A stretch of 5,378 nt of DNA from JBOGED01 sp050743625 (GTDB lineage: Bacteria; Actinomycetota; Nitriliruptoria; Euzebyales; Egibacteraceae). The notes beneath the pieces were generated by a model, which ran no database searches, was not told where the DNA came from, and saw nothing but the letters and a program-made list of their open reading frames with translations. Positions 1-5,376 of this stretch are shown here, piece by piece (positions within the stretch are counted from its first letter, which is position 1; the number at the start of each line of letters is the position of its first letter). The DNA lies in assembly GCA_050743625.1 (NCBI GenBank), contig JBOGED010000387.1, positions 1 through 5,378 of the forward strand, read 5' to 3'. The translations under genes were made by a program, and so were the position numbers.

Positions 1-343
1 GCTTGGGGAACACATTGTCCTCGATGCAGATCCCCGCGATTCCCGCCGACTCGAACTTCCGCGCGGTCACGGCGGCATTGATCGCATTCCCATAACCGTT
101 GTCACAGTCGGCGATCACCGGGATGTCAATGGCCTCATTGATGATCGTGCACTGCCGTAGCTGTTCGGTCATCGTAAGCATGTTCGCGTCGGGAACCCCG
201 TACGTCGCCGCGATCTCGAACCCGCTTCCCCAGATAAGGTCAAAGCCTGCGTTCTGGCCGAGCCGCGCGCTCATTCCATCATGGGCTCCGACCGCCAGTA
301 GCTCCTTCCCGCACGATAGCAATAGCGGGATGCTCTTCGTCAT
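1..343 (-). CDS. pepM: Phosphoenolpyruvate mutase (PepM), N-terminal part, cut by window edge
   Basis: PEP mutase rearranges phosphoenolpyruvate to phosphonopyruvate, the C-P bond-forming entry step of nearly all phosphonate pathways; the enzyme is cytosolic. My translation gives 114 residues before the window ends. Isocitrate lyase/PEP mutase superfamily features seen: GAHDGMSARL near 19-28, the WGSG loop at 38-41, VPD with Asp52, the metal-binding DCDNGYGN with Asp79 and Asp81, and IEDNVFPK at 107-114 with Glu108. The family hallmark is EDKX5NS; here Lys is Asn (EDN) and the NS part lies outside the window. The ATG at 343 has an AGGA Shine-Dalgarno 6 nt upstream and overlaps the transporter stop as ATGA, so translation is probably coupled. 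G+C is about 60% (205/343 counted), lower than upstream genes. Neighbouring Ppd and aminotransferase favour PepM over methylisocitrate lyase or phosphonopyruvate hydrolase. The superfamily is near certain, the exact reaction likely. Confidence 0.88.
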   Translation of the reverse strand, partial: MTKSIPLLLSCGKELLAVGAHDGMSARLGQNAGFDLIWGSGFEIAATYGVPDANMLTMTEQLRQCTIINEAIDIPVIADCDNGYGNAINAAVTARKFESAGIAGICIEDNVFPK

Positions 344-1264
344 CGCGTTTCCTTTCTCCCATCGATTGTCACTAGTGGTCCGTCGCCCCGGGTGAGGGCC
401 ACCATCACGGCGGCCGCGAGGACAGCGGCGCCGCCGAGCCCCTGCTCCGGCGTGAGCGGCTCGGCCAAGAACAGACCCGCGAGCACGGCGGCGGACAGCG
501 CCTCCAGCGTCATCACGACGCTCGTGCGGCCGGCGCCGATACGGGCCATCGCCGCGAACATGAGGGTGAACGCCGCGGCCGTGAAAACCCCGTAGATCAC
601 CAGCACGTGCCAGTGGCCCGCCGGGCTGACGAGCTCGCCGGTCAGCGCGCCTCGCGTGAGGGACGACGCCGAGGCGCCGGCGGCTACCCAGGCGGCCGTG
701 ACCATGGGGTCGCAGCGGGCGCCCAGGCGGGCGCCGACAAGGACGTACAGGGCGAAGACGGCGGCCGAGCCCAGCGCGAATACGATGCCAGCCGGGGAGA
801 TCGAGACCTCGACGCCCGCGGCGACGACCGCTCCCGTTCCGACGGCTGAGAGCGCGAGCGGGAAGTTGCCGTGGCGAGCCCCCTGAGCGGACCCCGAACA
901 GGGTGACCATGGCCGGCCAGGCGTAGAACAGCAGCACGCACGAGGCTGCCGTGCCGCGCTCCAGGCTGAGGAAGAACAGCGTGGATTGCCCCGCATAGGC
1001 GATCGCGCCCAACGCCAAGATGCGTCCCCACAGCTCGGGCGACGGCGCGAGCGGTACCCGCCGGACGAGCAGGATGGCAGCGAGCGCGAGCGCGGCCACC
1101 CCGAAGCGGATCCCCAGCGCCGTCGCCGGTCCAAGCCCCGATTGCGCGAGGCTGCGCCCCGCCACGATCGTGACGCCGTAGCTGACCGCGCCACCGGCCG
1201 CGAGCAACGCCCCGATGACGTCGACGCGCGCGTTCCAGGTGGCAGCGATGGCGGGCGCGGTCAC
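340..1264 (-). pseudogene. EamA/DMT-family transporter, frameshifted by one surplus base
   Basis: Drug/metabolite transporter superfamily permease of the cytoplasmic membrane, probably exporting a small molecule; export of AEP or a derivative is inferred from context only. Removing one base from the CCCCC run at 879-883 (GGGGG on the coding strand) gives a 307-residue protein, normal for the family, with about ten hydrophobic segments in two EamA repeats. Visible marks are LLFYAWPAMVTLFG (111-124) closing the first repeat and LEALSAAVLAGLFLAEPLTP (253-272) in the second. The break falls near residue 127. The first half is read from the GTG at 1264, which overlaps the aminotransferase stop as GTGA with GAGGA 9 nt upstream. 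The second half ends at the TGA at 342-340, overlapping pepM as ATGA. Both overlaps fit a once-intact gene. As written, the first-half frame meets no stop and runs in phase into pepM. Sequencing error or recent mutation are both possible. Confidence 0.82.
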
Positions 1265-2352
1265 CGGAGCACGTCCTCGAGGGCGTCCAAGAACCGTTCC
1301 AGCGCCCGCGGCGGGAGGTGTCCCATGGTGGCGACGCGGAAGAACCGCCCGCGGAGTTGGCCCTGCCCCGCGTAGATGACGAATCCCCGGGCCTTCAGTC
1401 GGTCGTGCAGCTCGCGGTAGGACATGCCGTCGGGCAGCGCCAGCGTGGTCACCGAGTTCGCCCGGTCCGGCTCGTCGACAAGGAGGATCCGCAGCCCGAG
1501 CCCGTCGAAGCCCTTGCGGACGATCGCGGCGCGTTCGCGGTACTCCGCGGTGCGTGCGGAGAATCCGCCCTCGTCCTCGTACTCGCTGATGGCCTCGTCG
1601 AGCGCGAAGCAGATCTGGACCGCTGGGGTGAACGGCACGTCGCCCGCGCGCTGCGCCTCGAGATAGGTGGCGGCGTGGAGGTACAGGCTGCGGGTGGGCG
1701 CCTCGCGTACCCGTCTCGCGCCGGCTTGGGAGAGCAGGACGAACGACATCCCGGGAAGGCCGTGAAGGCCCTTGTTCGCGGTGCCGCAGATCAGGTCGGC
1801 GTGCACGGTGGCGAGGTCTTGGTCCTCGATCGCCGTGCCGCTGATGTCGTCGACCAGGAAGCACGCGCCGGTGCCCGCCACGACCTGCCCGATCGCCGCG
1901 ATGGGGTTCACGAGGCCGGTGGTCGTCTCGTGATGGACGCAGGCGACCGCGTCGATGTCGGGATGGCGCCGGAGCGCCGCGCGGACCCGGTCGGGATCGA
2001 TCGGCCTCGTCCACTGCTCGGCAATCTCGCGGACCGCGATGCCATGGACGCGCCCGATGCGCGCGAGCCGGTCGCCGTAGACGCCGTTCCGCACGACCAG
2101 CAGGCTGCGTCCGTCTCGCACGGCGCCGATCACCGCCATCTCCATGGCGGCCGTCCCTGAACCGGTCACGAGCACGGCCTCGTGGCTGGCGGCCACGCCG
2201 AGCGATCGGGCCAAGCCCGTCCTGATAGCGGACATGAGCTGCACGAACTCGGGTTCCCGGTGGCACAGGTCGGCGCGGATCGCGGCGCGGCGGACCCGCT
2301 CGGACGTGCAGGCGGGGCCCGGGTTCAGCAGGACGAGCGGCTCGTCGTCCAC
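1261..2352 (-). CDS. phnW: 2-Aminoethylphosphonate:pyruvate aminotransferase-like PLP enzyme
   Basis: Fold-type I, class V aminotransferase. In a biosynthetic setting it would aminate phosphonoacetaldehyde to 2-aminoethylphosphonate using alanine; the catabolic PhnW runs the reverse. The frame is intact, 363 residues, the usual PhnW length. Seen: LLNPGPACTS near the N-terminus (8-17), the phosphate-binding GSGTAAME (64-71), HETTTG (141-146), VDDISG with cofactor-pairing Asp168, the Schiff-base lysine Lys194 in GTANKGLHGLPG, and a substrate-carboxylate arginine Arg339 in FFRVATMG. The start is GTG at 2352, 4 nt after the ppd stop, with GAGAGG 8 nt upstream; the ATG at 2360 is in another frame. 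The stop overlaps the transporter start (GTGA). Serine-pyruvate/alanine-glyoxylate aminotransferases are the closest alternative, but the Ppd and PepM neighbours make the phosphonate role much more likely. The symbol follows the family name and does not imply catabolism. Confidence 0.88.
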   Translation of the reverse strand: MDDEPLVLLNPGPACTSERVRRAAIRADLCHREPEFVQLMSAIRTGLARSLGVAASHEAVLVTGSGTAAMEMAVIGAVRDGRSLLVVRNGVYGDRLARIGRVHGIAVREIAEQWTRPIDPDRVRAALRRHPDIDAVACVHHETTTGLVNPIAAIGQVVAGTGACFLVDDISGTAIEDQDLATVHADLICGTANKGLHGLPGMSFVLLSQAGARRVREAPTRSLYLHAATYLEAQRAGDVPFTPAVQICFALDEAISEYEDEGGFSARTAEYRERAAIVRKGFDGLGLRILLVDEPDRANSVTTLALPDGMSYRELHDRLKARGFVIYAGQGQLRGRFFRVATMGHLPPRALERFLDALEDVLR

Positions 2353-2356
2353 GGTC

Positions 2357-3560
2357 TCATCCTCTCGCCATCAGCTCGAACCGGGCACGCAAGGCGCCGG
2401 GCTCCAGCGACGACGTCGGCCTTGGCGGCGGGGGGCTGGCGTCGACGCCGGTGCGGATGAGGAGCAGGGCGGGGCCTCGGGCATCCAGCGCCTGCCGGAC
2501 CGCATGTGGTAGCCGGTCTGGCGTCTCGCACCCCGCCACGAACCGGTACCCACTCGCGCTTGCCACGTCGTCGAGCCGGGTCGTGCTCGACGTCGTCGGC
2601 TGTCCCCCTGTCGAGGCGTAGCAGCCGTTGTCCACGATCATGTGCGTGATGTTGGGCGGCGCGACCGCCCCCACGGTCGACAGCGCTCCCATGTGCATGA
2701 GGCACGCGCCGTCCCCGTCCAGGACAACCACGCGGCGCCGCGGGCGCGCGACGGCCGCTCCGAGCGCGATCGACACCGCATGGCCCATGGACCCTTGCAT
2801 GTAGAAGGTGCCCGGCCGGTCCCCGCAGGCGAACAGCCGCCGGGAAAGATAGCCGGTCGTGGAGACGACCAGCTCGTCGGTGAGCGCCTCTTGGATCGCG
2901 CGCACCGCGGTGACCGGGTCGATCGGTAGGCCGCCCGCGTCGGTTCGCCGCGCGTCACCTGTCCAGGGGCCGATGCCACCCTTGGGCACGAGGATGACGG
3001 CCGACCGTCCGTCCCTGTGCTCGCGGTCGACCTGGTCGAGCACCTCGGCCAGCGCTCCGGCGGTGCTGGGGAGCCGCCAGTGCCGCACGCCGAGCTCGTC
3101 CAGGATGCGCGCGGTGGCGGCGCCGATCACGCGATGCTGCGGCTCGTCGGGCGATCCCTCCGGATCGCCGCGCCAGCTCATCAGGACCAGCACAGGAAAT
3201 GGAGAAGGCCGCCGCCAGCGACGTGAGCGGGTTGATGAGGTTGCCAAACCCGGAGTTCTGCACAAGCACCGCCGCCCGCCGCCCGCACATGACGGCCCCG
3301 CACGCGAGCGCGAGCGCGGCGCCCTCGTTCGCCGCGGGGATGTAGCGGCCGGGACGCTCGCGCGTCAGCAACGAGAGTAACCCGCCGAAGTAGGCGCACG
3401 GCACCCCCGTGAACAGCTCCACGCCGCGCGCCCGCAGCGCGGCGTTGAGCACCTCCGGCGGCAGCCCCGCCCGTAGCCGCGCATGGCTGGTCACGACCGG
3501 TGACGGGCAAGAAGAGCTCGGGAGGGTGCCGCCCGCCGCTACGTCCATCTGTGTCGCCAT
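2357..3560 (-). pseudogene. ppd: Phosphonopyruvate decarboxylase (Ppd), frameshifted by one surplus base
   Basis: Thiamine-diphosphate enzyme that decarboxylates phosphonopyruvate to phosphonoacetaldehyde, the irreversible step that pulls the unfavourable PepM equilibrium. Dropping one A from AAA at 3197-3199 (ATTTCC to ATTCC on the coding strand) joins two frames into a 400-residue protein, family-sized. N-terminal part: FTGVPCAYFGGLL (50-62), the TPP-activating Glu79 in AANEGAA, and NSGFGNLINPLTSL (102-115). C-terminal part: SWRGDPEGSPDEPQHR (128-143), SMGHA (257-261), and the TPP/Mg motif GDG (282-284) followed by VDNGCYASTGGQ with Asn311. Without correction the first frame stops at 2955 and lacks the cofactor motif. 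The ATG at 3560 has a strong GAGGAGGAG Shine-Dalgarno, although about 30 residues precede the usual family start. It is first in the operon. Sequence error or a recent mutation are possible; a programmed +1 shift is less likely. Confidence 0.87.
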
Positions 3561-3574
3561 GACTCCTCCTCTGC

Positions 3575-3596
3575 GACCAGCTCGTGACCAGCTCGT
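3575..3596. repeat. Tandem 11-bp direct repeat upstream of ppd
   Basis: GACCAGCTCGT occurs twice back to back (3575-3585 and 3586-3596), just upstream of the ppd Shine-Dalgarno. A third, diverged copy, GACCAGCTCcg, lies at 3684-3694 (9/11). The 11-bp period equals about one helical turn, so a protein bound to both would sit on one DNA face. If the minus-strand promoter at 3751-3780 is right, the repeat lies in the mRNA leader, where it could instead affect ppd translation. A simple slippage duplication is equally possible. Confidence 0.6.
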
Positions 3597-3695
3597 AGAG
3601 ACATGCCCGACTTCTTGGGTTGGGCTTTGTAGGGGGACCGCCGCGACACGGACTGCCGCCGTACCGATGAATCGCGCTCGACTGACCAGCTCCGA

Positions 3696-3722
3696 GGATC
3701 CGTCACAATACGTGACGGATCC
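3696..3722. promoter_or_regulatory. Perfect 11-bp inverted repeat, candidate operator or leader hairpin
   Basis: The arms GGATCCGTCAC (3696-3706) and GTGACGGATCC (3712-3722) are perfectly complementary around a 5-bp spacer AATAC. The size and symmetry suit a homodimeric regulator such as a TetR- or MarR-type protein. The sequence is unlike the TATAGTT palindromes nearby, so a second regulator may bind here. If transcription of ppd starts near 3744, the site would be in the 5' leader and could also fold as an RNA stem. No T-run follows on either strand, so a classical terminator is not supported. Confidence 0.6.
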
Positions 3723-3750
3723 GTAGATTCGCGGTGGCGGATAGTGCGCA

Positions 3751-3780
3751 CATATAGTTGCTGAAAACTAGCTGTGACAA
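3751..3780 (-). promoter_or_regulatory. Candidate promoter for the phosphonate operon
   Basis: Read on the minus strand, TTGTCA (3780-3775, 5/6 to the -35 consensus) is followed after 18 nt by TATATG (3756-3751, 4/6 to the -10 consensus). It would start transcription near 3744 and leave a leader of about 184 nt before ppd, containing the 3696-3722 inverted repeat and the 3575-3596 direct repeat. The -10 overlaps the upstream TATAGTT palindrome and the -35 abuts the downstream one, so the same repressor could block it. A promoter closer to ppd was looked for but no better match was found. Confidence 0.4.
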
Positions 3781-3800
3781 TATAGTTTCCATCAACTATA
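3753..3800. promoter_or_regulatory. Tandem palindromic operators, probable PadR binding sites
   Basis: Two copies of TATAGTT-N6-AACTATA start 28 bp apart. The downstream copy (3781-3800) is perfect: TATAGTT, TCCATC, AACTATA. The upstream copy (3753-3772) is TATAGTT, GCTGAA, AACTAgc, with 5 of 7 matches in its right arm. They lie 13 nt upstream of the padR-type start codon and cover candidate promoter elements in both directions. PadR-family repressors commonly bind AT-rich palindromes in their own promoters, which fits. The AT-rich sequence stands out sharply in this GC-rich region. Confidence 0.72.
3758..3786 (+). promoter_or_regulatory. Candidate promoter of the padR-methyltransferase operon
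   Basis: TTGCTG (3758-3763) and TATAGT (3781-3786, 5/6 to the -10 consensus) are separated by 17 nt, the optimal sigma-70-type spacing. Transcription would start near 3793, giving a leader of about 20 nt with a GGGAG Shine-Dalgarno at 3801-3805. The -10 hexamer lies inside the perfect TATAGTT palindrome and the -35 overlaps the upstream copy, so a protein on either palindrome would occlude RNA polymerase. This points to negative autoregulation. Confidence 0.6.
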
Positions 3801-3812
3801 GGGAGTGGTGCG

Positions 3813-4424
3813 GTGACGGATCGCAAGATCTCCAACCCGCTGGCGTTGGCGGTACTCACCTTGTTGCAGGAGCGGCCCATGCACCCGTACGAGATGGTCG
3901 CGACGCTGCGGGCGCGCGGAAAGGAGGACAGCATCAACATCAAGTACGGGTCCCTGTACACCGTGGTGCGTGCACTGCACCGCGATGGCCTCGTCGAGGA
4001 GGCCGAGACCGTGCGCGCCGGCCGGCGCCCGGAGCGCACCGTCTACGCGCTGACCGACCCAGGCCGGCGGGAGATACGCATCTGGCTGACCGAACTACTT
4101 GGCGAGTTGAAGCCAGAGTTCCCACAGTTCCTGGCCGGCCTGTCCCTGATGCCCGCGCTCCCGGTCGACGAGGCCGTCGAGATTCTGGAGCAGCGCGCCA
4201 CTCGGGTGGCCGCACGGATCGAGAGGTATCGAACCCGGATCGTCGCCGCGACCGACCAAGGCGTGGACGAGATCTTCTTGGTCGAGGACGGCTATCGGCT
4301 CGCGCTCGACGAGGCCGAGCTTGAGTGGCTTCGCGCGCTGGTTACCGGTCTGCGGACCGGAGCCATCACCGGCGTAGAAGGGTGGCGGGACTATCACGAC
4401 GGCGCCATCGAAAACAAGGCATGA
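3813..4424 (+). CDS. PadR-family transcriptional regulator
   Basis: Cytosolic DNA-binding repressor, 203 residues. The N-terminal PadR winged helix-turn-helix covers about residues 8-92: LALAVLTLLQERPMHPYEM (helices 1-2), INIKYGSLYTVVRALHRDGL (recognition helix) and RRPERTVYALTDPGRREI (wing). The C-terminal half (about 100-190, with long helices around EAVEILEQRATRVAARIERY) matches the Vir_act_alpha_C-type dimerisation domain of the larger PadR subfamily. PadR proteins typically repress detoxification or efflux genes and release DNA on binding a small molecule. The start is GTG at 3813, with GGGAG 7 nt upstream; no better start was seen. It is divergent from ppd, with two palindromes in the gap that overlap candidate promoters both ways, so self-repression and possible control of the phosphonate operon are inferred. 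The ligand cannot be read from the sequence. Confidence 0.93.
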   Translation: MTDRKISNPLALAVLTLLQERPMHPYEMVATLRARGKEDSINIKYGSLYTVVRALHRDGLVEEAETVRAGRRPERTVYALTDPGRREIRIWLTELLGELKPEFPQFLAGLSLMPALPVDEAVEILEQRATRVAARIERYRTRIVAATDQGVDEIFLVEDGYRLALDEAELEWLRALVTGLRTGAITGVEGWRDYHDGAIENKA

Positions 4425-4445
4425 GATCGCGGACACAAGGATGCA

Positions 4446-4453
4446 AAGGAGGA
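4446..4453 (+). promoter_or_regulatory. Ribosome binding site fixing the methyltransferase start
   Basis: AAAGGAGG, almost a full anti-Shine-Dalgarno match, lies 5 nt before the ATG at 4459. An earlier in-frame ATG at 4441 would put this site inside the coding sequence and has no comparable site upstream, so 4459 is the preferred start. Confidence 0.8.
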
Positions 4454-4458
4454 CGGGC

Positions 4459-5124
4459 ATGGCGGCTCGTACGGACAAGGGCTACAAGGGCATAGGGATG
4501 GAGGGCCAGATCGCCCGCTGGTACGCCACCACGACGGGAAAGGAGCCGGAGAGATACGAGGACCAAGCGAGGCAAGTAGCGGAGCGTGCCCCGAGTGGCG
4601 GCAAGATCCTGGAGGTCGCCCCCGGGCCGGGTTACCTGTCGATCGCACTGGCCAAGACGGGCGCGTACACCGTCACCGGCCTCGACATCAGCGAGACCTT
4701 TGTCGAGATCGCCCGGAAGAACGCCGCAGACGCGGGTGTTCAGGTCGAATTCAGGCAAGGCAACGCATCGGCGATGCCGTTTGACGCTGACAGCTTCGAC
4801 TTCCTCGTGTGCTGTGCCGCCTTCAAGAACTTCTCCGAGCCGGTACGGGCGCTCAGCGAGATGTGCCGGGTGCTCCGCCCTGGTGGCAAGGCGCTCATCA
4901 TCGACCTACGCCGCGACGTGTCCAAGCGGGCTGTCGACGAGGACGTCGCGCGCCTCGACCTCGGAGCTGTCGACAGGGCGTTCACCAAGTTCGTCCTCCG
5001 CTATTGGCTGCCGAGGCGGGCGCATACCCAACAAGCGTTCGAAGCCTTCATCTCACAGACTGGCTTCCGGTCGTTCGACATCCGGAAGACGCCACTGTCG
5101 CTGGAAGTCGAGATGCAGAAATAG
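4459..5124 (+). CDS. Class I SAM-dependent methyltransferase
   Basis: Cytosolic methyltransferase of the Rossmann-like UbiE/Methyltransf_11 type, 221 residues from the preferred ATG. Seen in order: a family N-terminal segment KGYKGIGMEGQIARWYATTT (7-26), motif I ILEVAPGPG (50-58) for S-adenosylmethionine, acidic Asp76 in TGLDIS that should bind the ribose hydroxyls, GNASAMPF (101-108) near the adenine, FDFLVCCAAFKNF (113-125), and RVLRPGGKALIIDL (137-150). The C-terminal part (about 155-221) would shape the acceptor pocket. The acceptor is not identifiable. The gene starts 34 nt after the padR stop, with no terminator between, so both are probably cotranscribed and controlled by the PadR protein. 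Methylation of a phosphonate amine or a tailoring step is possible but only from proximity; a detoxifying or lipid/quinone-type methyltransferase is equally compatible. Confidence 0.9.
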   Translation: MAARTDKGYKGIGMEGQIARWYATTTGKEPERYEDQARQVAERAPSGGKILEVAPGPGYLSIALAKTGAYTVTGLDISETFVEIARKNAADAGVQVEFRQGNASAMPFDADSFDFLVCCAAFKNFSEPVRALSEMCRVLRPGGKALIIDLRRDVSKRAVDEDVARLDLGAVDRAFTKFVLRYWLPRRAHTQQAFEAFISQTGFRSFDIRKTPLSLEVEMQK

Positions 5125-5129
5125 ACCGT

Positions 5130-5173
5130 ACTGTGAAGGTCTAGTCCGGTATACCGGACTAACTCTGCACAGT
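5130..5173. terminator. 44-bp interrupted palindrome, possible terminator
   Basis: The core TAGTCCGGTATACCGGACTA (5142-5161) is a perfect 20-bp palindrome. Six bases on either side separate it from ACTGTG (5130-5135) and CACAGT (5168-5173), which pair about the same centre. It begins 5 nt after the methyltransferase stop, where a terminator is expected, and could form a stable stem. No U-tract follows, so intrinsic termination is unproven. Its right arm overlaps the left end of the 5161-5376 inverted repeat, so it may instead be part of a mobile-element end or a recombination or protein-binding site. Confidence 0.45.
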
Positions 5174-5376
5174 GCAGGAAAATGCTGGCTGACGCCGCCG
5201 CTCTTAAGGCAAAATCCGACAAACCGGGCGGCGTGCAGCCGATTCTCATCTCAGCAGCTCATGGCGGCTGGCGCCGCCGCCCCGGAGGATGAGAATCAGG
5301 CAAACCAGGCGTCCCGCGACCTTTCCGCGCTCGAGCGAGGCATCGAACGAAGCGCCGGGCGCTACTGTGCAGAGTT
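5161..5376. repeat. Segment bounded by 13-bp perfect inverted repeats (MITE- or IS-like)
   Basis: AACTCTGCACAGT (5161-5173) and ACTGTGCAGAGTT (5364-5376) are exact reverse complements enclosing 190 bp. The left end continues as GCAG, making CTGCACAGTGCAG (5165-5177) itself palindromic. The interior has nested inverted repeats and no convincing gene; the longest ATG-started closed frame is 36 codons (5182-5292). A non-autonomous element or a remnant of an insertion sequence would look like this. A clear target-site duplication is not visible because the window ends 2 bases beyond the right repeat. The rest of 5125-5378 holds only the adjoining palindrome. Confidence 0.5.
5241..5297. repeat. 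Nested inverted repeats inside the right-end segment
   Basis: GATTCTCATC (5241-5250) and GATGAGAATC (5288-5297) form a perfect 10-bp inverted repeat 37 bp apart. Within the loop, GGCGGC (5263-5268) and GCCGCC (5273-5278) form a second stem around TGGC. Near the right boundary, AGCGC-CGG-GCGCT (5351-5363) is a third. This density of pairing is unusual for plain intergenic DNA and supports a mobile or structured element. Confidence 0.5.

Noticed and set aside
1318..2160. 280-codon open frame on the plus strand opposite the aminotransferase gene
   Set aside because: It is the antisense shadow of a clearly recognised PLP enzyme in GC-rich DNA; its translation is rich in Arg, Gly, Asp and Val with no domain.
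2325..2705. Minus-strand frame within the ppd C-terminal region, ending with an ATG-containing stretch near the phnW start
   Set aside because: It is an off-frame reading of ppd; the TPP motif is in the other frame. The ATG at 2360 in this frame does not start the aminotransferase.
3190..3205. Programmed +1 ribosomal frameshifting in ppd and the transporter gene
   Set aside because: Neither ATTTCC nor TCAGGGGGC is a recognised recoding site, neither family is known for recoding, and two independent cases side by side are improbable compared with errors or mutation.
3696..3722. Intrinsic terminator for one of the divergent transcripts
   Set aside because: There is no T-run after the stem on either strand, and it lies upstream of both genes, not behind them.
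3539..4039. 166-codon minus-strand frame crossing the divergent control region
   Set aside because: It overlaps the well-supported PadR gene antisense, runs through the promoter and operator region and has no recognisable domain.
5182..5292. 36-codon frame preceded by AGGAAA in the right-end segment
   Set aside because: It is short, has no recognisable motif, and is spanned by inverted repeats; chance is the simplest explanation.
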